The translations under genes were made by a program, and so were the position numbers. Below are positions 60,998 to 64,000 of a stretch of DNA of 64,000 nt, piece after piece. Positions within the stretch are counted from its first letter, which is position 1, and every line of letters starts with the position of its first letter. The notes under the pieces were generated by a model. The model was not told the DNA's origin. It searched no databases and saw nothing but the letters and a program-made list of their open reading frames with translations. This stretch comes from Enterococcus diestrammenae (GTDB lineage Bacteria > Bacillota > Bacilli > Lactobacillales > Enterococcaceae): positions 84,077-148,076 of the forward strand of contig NZ_MAEI01000001.1 of assembly GCF_009933255.1 (NCBI RefSeq), written 5' to 3'.

Positions 60998-62335
60998 CTA
61001 CCATATCCAGGTGGCTATCTTTTTCAAATTCATCATCGCAAAAACAAGCATCACGTAATGTTGATTTTTTATCAACCCGTGAAGCTTTGTCCAACGTAAT
61101 CCATGCTTTTCCTTGCCATCTGCAAAGATTCGTTCTACCGTCTCTTTTCGTTTGGAATACTGCATTTTGTTGTATTTTGTATAACGGAGTTCTTCTGCTT
61201 TATCAAGGTACGGTTGCCATAAGTGCCTTTGGATAATTTTTTGATGTCCTTGACTCTCGGTACATTTTTCTAGCATAGGACAATTCGCACATTTTTTCTT
61301 ATCTGATAGATAGTTCCTGTAGCCTTCTCTGTTTAGTGTTCCCGCTCGCAAAGTCTCATCTGCGGGGCACAGGTATTGATCGTAGTACTCATCATAAACA
61401 AAGTCTGGTTTTCGAAATGATCCTTTTTTTCCTCTCGGTCGCGTATAAGGAAGAATGGGGCGTAGCCCTTCCTCATCTAAATATTTCGCAATAGCCGGTG
61501 TTTTATACCCGGCATCTGCGGCTATTCCGTAAGGATGATAGAATGGAAGGACTTTTAACCCTTCAACTAGCGATGGAAGAATTTGGCTATCATGTATATT
61601 TCCTGGAGTAACTTGCATTCCCAAAATAAACCCATTTTTATCGCAAGCTGTATGTGCAGAATAAGCAAACTGACGCTCTTTTTCTCCTTTAACAAAATAG
61701 CCACTTTCAGAATCTGTCGTACTAATATTTTTCAAGGAAGGTTCCCGCTCTTCGGAGAAGTCAAAAGGCTTTTTTCCAGCTGCCACACGTACCTCGTTGA
61801 TTTCTTCCTCTAGTTTTGTCTGATAAAACTTTACTTCTTGTTCAACTAGTACTCGTTCGCCGCTATGTTTATTTGCGTTTACTTTGATGTGTGTGGAGTC
61901 AATAAAAATGACTTCATCATCGATGAAACCCTTATCGTGCGCTTCATTGAGAATATGGAAAAAGATTTGATAGAACACATCTGTATCTTTAAATCGTCGG
62001 ATATAATTTTTTCCGAAAGTGGAAAAATGTGGCACTTTTTCGGAAATCTCTAGCCCGAGAAACCAGCGATAGGCCATGTTGGCTTCGATTTCTTTGATTG
62101 TTTGGCGCATCGAGCGGATCCCGAATAGATATTGAATAAAGACCATCTTGAAAAGAATGACAGGATCAATGCTCGGCCTACCTTGGCTAGAGTACATTGA
62201 TTCGACAAGAGGATAGATAAAGTCGAAATCGAGTGCTTTATCAACCTTTCTTACAAGATGATCTTTAGGGACCAAATCTTCAATTGAAACAATTTCAAAG
62301 CAATTTCTAGAGTCTGTGGTACGTCTGGTCATCAT
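60998..62335 (-). CDS. IS1182-family transposase
   Basis: A 445-residue DDE transposase. The N-terminal DUF772-type region (RPSIDPVILFKMVFIQYLFG) is followed by the first catalytic Asp in DEVIFIDSTHIKVNANKH, the second in GIAADAGYKTPAIAKYL and the Glu in TVERIFADGKEKHGLR. A Cys-rich segment (CANCPMLEKC) matches DDE_6-type relatives. AAGGGGTG is 6 nt ahead of the ATG at 62335; the longer frame begins with a TTG. The frame is complete, so the element is probably active. Confidence 0.93.
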   Translation of the reverse strand: MMTRRTTDSRNCFEIVSIEDLVPKDHLVRKVDKALDFDFIYPLVESMYSSQGRPSIDPVILFKMVFIQYLFGIRSMRQTIKEIEANMAYRWFLGLEISEKVPHFSTFGKNYIRRFKDTDVFYQIFFHILNEAHDKGFIDDEVIFIDSTHIKVNANKHSGERVLVEQEVKFYQTKLEEEINEVRVAAGKKPFDFSEEREPSLKNISTTDSESGYFVKGEKERQFAYSAHTACDKNGFILGMQVTPGNIHDSQILPSLVEGLKVLPFYHPYGIAADAGYKTPAIAKYLDEEGLRPILPYTRPRGKKGSFRKPDFVYDEYYDQYLCPADETLRAGTLNREGYRNYLSDKKKCANCPMLEKCTESQGHQKIIQRHLWQPYLDKAEELRYTKYNKMQYSKRKETVERIFADGKEKHGLRWTKLHGLIKNQHYVMLVFAMMNLKKIATWIW

Positions 62336-62429
62336 AGCCAACACCCCTTGATATCACTGGATTTGTTAGTTTCATTATATCAAAAAAAGACTGTAGACTT
62401 AAGTCAGATACCGACTTTGTCTACAGTCT

Positions 62430-62453
62430 GAGACGCCACCGAAGTAGCGTCTC
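62430..62453. repeat. Right copy of the 24-bp IS target duplication (stem-loop)
   Basis: Identical hairpin to 60847-60870. It follows the minus-strand gene ending at 62486 but is now separated from its U-tract by the inserted element. Confidence 0.85.
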
Positions 62454-62485
62454 GCCCTTACCTTTAGTATTCAAAAAAATAGTTA

Positions 62486-62890
62486 CTAGCCCCGCGTCAC
62501 ACTAGTCTTTGCTCCATGTTTATCCAAAATACTCAGCTTTCGCACCCGTGCCAAGGGAACCATTTGAATCGGTGCCCCTTCAGCTGGGAGTTTTACAGGG
62601 ATTAGCGGTGGAGTGATTTCTTTCGTGGCCATCCATCCGGTAATGGTTTCGTAATGATTAGGATCGTAGGCTTTTTCCACCAACAAGACCACGATACTGT
62701 TTTCCATAGCTGCCACTTTGAGTTTTTCAATCATCTCTGCTGTTATCGCAGCCTGGCGAGTCTGTTGGTCCGGCTCATCCAAAAGACTTTGCCACAAAGC
62801 GTAGGAGGTATTGATGAAAAACTCCCCAAGTGGACCTAATTTACTTTTCGTGGTTAGTTCTTGCTCCTCATTTTGCTTCTGTGTGACCAT
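62486..62890 (-). CDS. Hypothetical protein, 134 residues
   Basis: A soluble-looking protein with a charged N-terminus (EEQELTTKSKLG), a helical middle (DQQTRQAAITAEMIEKLKVAAMEN is split by context) and a beta-rich C-terminal half (SIVVLLVEKAYDPNHYETITG...IPVKLPAEGAPIQMVPLARVRKL). I do not recognise the family with confidence. AAGGACGG precedes the ATG. A terminator hairpin at its end was the target of the IS insertion. It follows the phosphatase gene by 80 nt on the same strand and may share its operon. Confidence 0.65.
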   Translation of the reverse strand: MVTQKQNEEQELTTKSKLGPLGEFFINTSYALWQSLLDEPDQQTRQAAITAEMIEKLKVAAMENSIVVLLVEKAYDPNHYETITGWMATKEITPPLIPVKLPAEGAPIQMVPLARVRKLSILDKHGAKTSVTRG

Positions 62891-62941
62891 TGCCCACCGT
62901 CCTTGTCTGCTTTTCCTCTGCAGGACTCAGAAAGAAGTACC

Positions 62942-62968
62942 TATCTGACCTATCTGACCTGTCTGACC
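62942..62968. repeat. Three 9-bp direct repeats
   Basis: TATCTGACC, TATCTGACC and TGTCTGACC lie immediately after the phosphatase stop codon and before the hypothetical gene. Possible slippage repeat or regulator binding site. Confidence 0.6.
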
Positions 62969-62970
62969 TG

Positions 62971-63432
62971 CTAGTGATGATTGCTAAATATTTGCACCCA
63001 ATAAGGCAACCCCTCCATAATCAGTTGGCGAGTCTCCTCGAAGTCTCCTGTATACCAGGGATCAGGGATTTCGGCCATCTCTTTTCCTGGAACCACACTC
63101 ATATACCCATGAATTTTCTCAGCAGTTCCATGTGGGGCTATCGCTTGAAGATCCGCAACATTGTTTTGGTCCATCCCTATGATATAGTCATATTTCCAAA
63201 AATCCTGAGAAGTAATCTGCCGCGCTTGCATCTGACTGCTGTCAACGCCAGCTGCCCGCAGAACTTTTTGCGTTCCCGGGTGGGGAGAACTCCCCACCTC
63301 CCAACGACTAGTAGCTGCCGAATCCACCTCTACATCCAGTTGTTGGCCCTGACTATAGGCACGCATCAACCCTTCTGCCATGGGGGAGCGACAAATATTT
63401 CCTAGACAAACGAACAAGACCCGCGTCGTCAT
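62971..63432 (-). CDS. Low-molecular-weight protein tyrosine phosphatase
   Basis: A 153-residue phosphatase. The catalytic P-loop VCLGNICRSPMAEG lies at residues 8-21 with nucleophile Cys9, and the general-acid Asp is in IPDPWYTGDFEET near 120. Members dephosphorylate tyrosines, sometimes of capsule-regulating kinases or arginine-phosphorylated proteins. The start is one base behind the stop of the TetR gene (TAA-G-ATG), implying translational coupling. Confidence 0.92.
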   Translation of the reverse strand: MTTRVLFVCLGNICRSPMAEGLMRAYSQGQQLDVEVDSAATSRWEVGSSPHPGTQKVLRAAGVDSSQMQARQITSQDFWKYDYIIGMDQNNVADLQAIAPHGTAEKIHGYMSVVPGKEMAEIPDPWYTGDFEETRQLIMEGLPYWVQIFSNHH

Positions 63433-63433
63433 C

Positions 63434-64000
63434 TTACTGATTCTCCATTTCTATTTGATACAGCTGTGAGCTGAAAAATTCGGTATCCTTTGCCATTTGA
63501 AAAAATTGCGTAGCCAAATCCAGTGGTGTCTCCTGAAAACCCTCGCGAATCCAAGCCACTAACATCCCACTACAGCCATAGGCAAAAAAGCGTCCGTAAA
63601 ATTCTTTATCCCGGTCTGAAAGCAACTGCTCATGGTCGACATCTTCAAATAGCCGACGAAACAAAGGCATCACAATCTGGGAAAACGACTCTTCTAATAA
63701 ATCCCGTTGGTAAGCCACCGTCGCCTGATAGAAGGCCCCTTTTTCTTTCATCGCCTTTAACATTTTCAAGGCTTGCTCTTGCCAGTTTTCCAAACTCAAC
63801 TCAGAAGAAGTCAGATAACCCAAGGAGTCTGTCTGGTAAAACCAACGCAACAACTCTTTTTTATCAGAAAAATGATAATAAAAGGTTTGGCGATTGATTC
63901 CCGCTTTTTGCGCAATTTCTTGGACGGAAATCTTATTGATTGGCTTGTCTTGAGCCAAAGCTACCAACATCTCTGCAATCTCTTCTTTGGTATGATAGGC
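63434..64000 (-). CDS. TetR-family regulator, DhaS-like (5' end beyond the window)
   Basis: The reading frame continues through the right edge (AYHTKEEIAEMLVALAQDKP), so the true start lies outside. The HTH is INKISVQEIAQKAGINRQTFYYHF. The C-terminal helical domain resembles the DhaS/PF14278 type. At least 189 residues are visible. It is coupled to the downstream phosphatase by a one-base gap. Confidence 0.82.
   Translation of the reverse strand, partial: AYHTKEEIAEMLVALAQDKPINKISVQEIAQKAGINRQTFYYHFSDKKELLRWFYQTDSLGYLTSSELSLENWQEQALKMLKAMKEKGAFYQATVAYQRDLLEESFSQIVMPLFRRLFEDVDHEQLLSDRDKEFYGRFFAYGCSGMLVAWIREGFQETPLDLATQFFQMAKDTEFFSSQLYQIEMENQ

Larger units (their letters stand above)
60871..62429 (-). 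mobile_element. IS1182-family insertion sequence (1559 bp, intact)
   Basis: The ends are inverted: AGACCGTAGACAAA on the left and, reading inward from the right, AGACTGTAGACAAA, 13 of 14 identical. It contains one intact transposase gene on the minus strand and an internal terminator hairpin near the left end. It is flanked by perfect 24-bp direct repeats that each form a hairpin. IS1182-type elements are known to insert at stem-loops and to make target duplications of variable, sometimes long, length; the observed structure fits this. Confidence 0.9.

Noticed and set aside
60998..62335. Interpreting the 24-bp flanking repeats as ordinary IS inverted repeats
   Set aside because: They are in direct orientation relative to each other as duplicates and lie outside the AGAC(C/T)GTAGACAAA terminal inverted repeats; the hairpin makes them look inverted.
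62890..63405. 171-codon plus-strand frame over the phosphatase gene
   Set aside because: Antisense to a well-recognised phosphatase; the product shows no family features.

Overview
The window looks like the chromosome of a low-GC Gram-positive lactic acid bacterium, most probably an Enterococcus or close relative. Reasons: AGGAGG-type ribosome binding sites throughout, fused substrate-binding/permease amino acid transporters, an Mga-type regulator, a NiaR regulator, a ROK-type XylR next to xylA/xylB, and many small U-tract terminators. The species cannot be fixed from sequence alone. No tRNA, rRNA or CRISPR array was seen.

Region 1 (about 1-29.5 kb) is a xylan/xylo-oligosaccharide utilisation island. 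It starts with the edge of a cellobiose-type PTS EIIC gene under two LacI-type operators. Next is a minus-strand unit: an LplABC-type oligosaccharide importer, YesL, GH3, GH8 (Rex type), an SGNH esterase, an alpha/beta esterase and a GH43 enzyme, with a divergent AraC regulator. An operon of two Gfo/Idh/MocA dehydrogenases and a TIM-barrel epimerase follows, facing a second AraC gene that lacks a normal start codon. Then come GH43 and GH39 enzymes, xylR, xylB, a GH43 beta-xylosidase, GH67 alpha-glucuronidase and xylA. None of these hydrolases or esterases has a visible signal peptide and there is no endoxylanase. The logic is import of (aldo)xylo-oligosaccharides, debranching and deacetylation inside the cell, hydrolysis to xylose, and entry into the pentose phosphate pathway through XylA and XylB. 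The xylA and GH43 promoters share one layout: a cre-like half site overlapping the -35 box, then the -10, then an AGTTAG-type XylR operator.

Region 2 (29.5-44.8 kb) is housekeeping and transport: a YitT-family protein, MarR, peptide deformylase, NiaR, an acetyltransferase fused to a chorismate mutase domain, a sirtuin, a polar amino acid ABC system, a MATE exporter behind an attenuator-like leader, an EamA transporter, and a second amino acid ABC system preceded by a clear lysine riboswitch and a 122-bp tandem repeat. A CycA-like permease follows.

Region 3 (44.8-59.9 kb) has an FtsX-type ABC system with a very long predicted extracytoplasmic coiled coil and a divergent TetR gene with an operator in its promoter, an AI-2E family protein, a DsrE protein, a molybdate/molybdenum-cofactor operon (MoeA-like, ModB, ModC, MogA; no ModA), BrnQ, an Mga-like regulator and a zinc metallopeptidase.

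Region 4 (59.9-64 kb) holds the most striking element: four tandem small-RNA-like units. Each has an 11-bp-periodic direct repeat (TTCACA-N5-TTCAnA type) exactly 9 nt upstream of a -10 box, a conserved AC-rich 5' segment, a U-rich stretch with CUCC, and a terminator stem whose sequence covaries. Beside it is an intact IS1182-family element whose 24-bp target duplication is itself a terminator stem-loop. A hypothetical protein, a low-molecular-weight phosphatase and a TetR gene running off the right edge finish the window.
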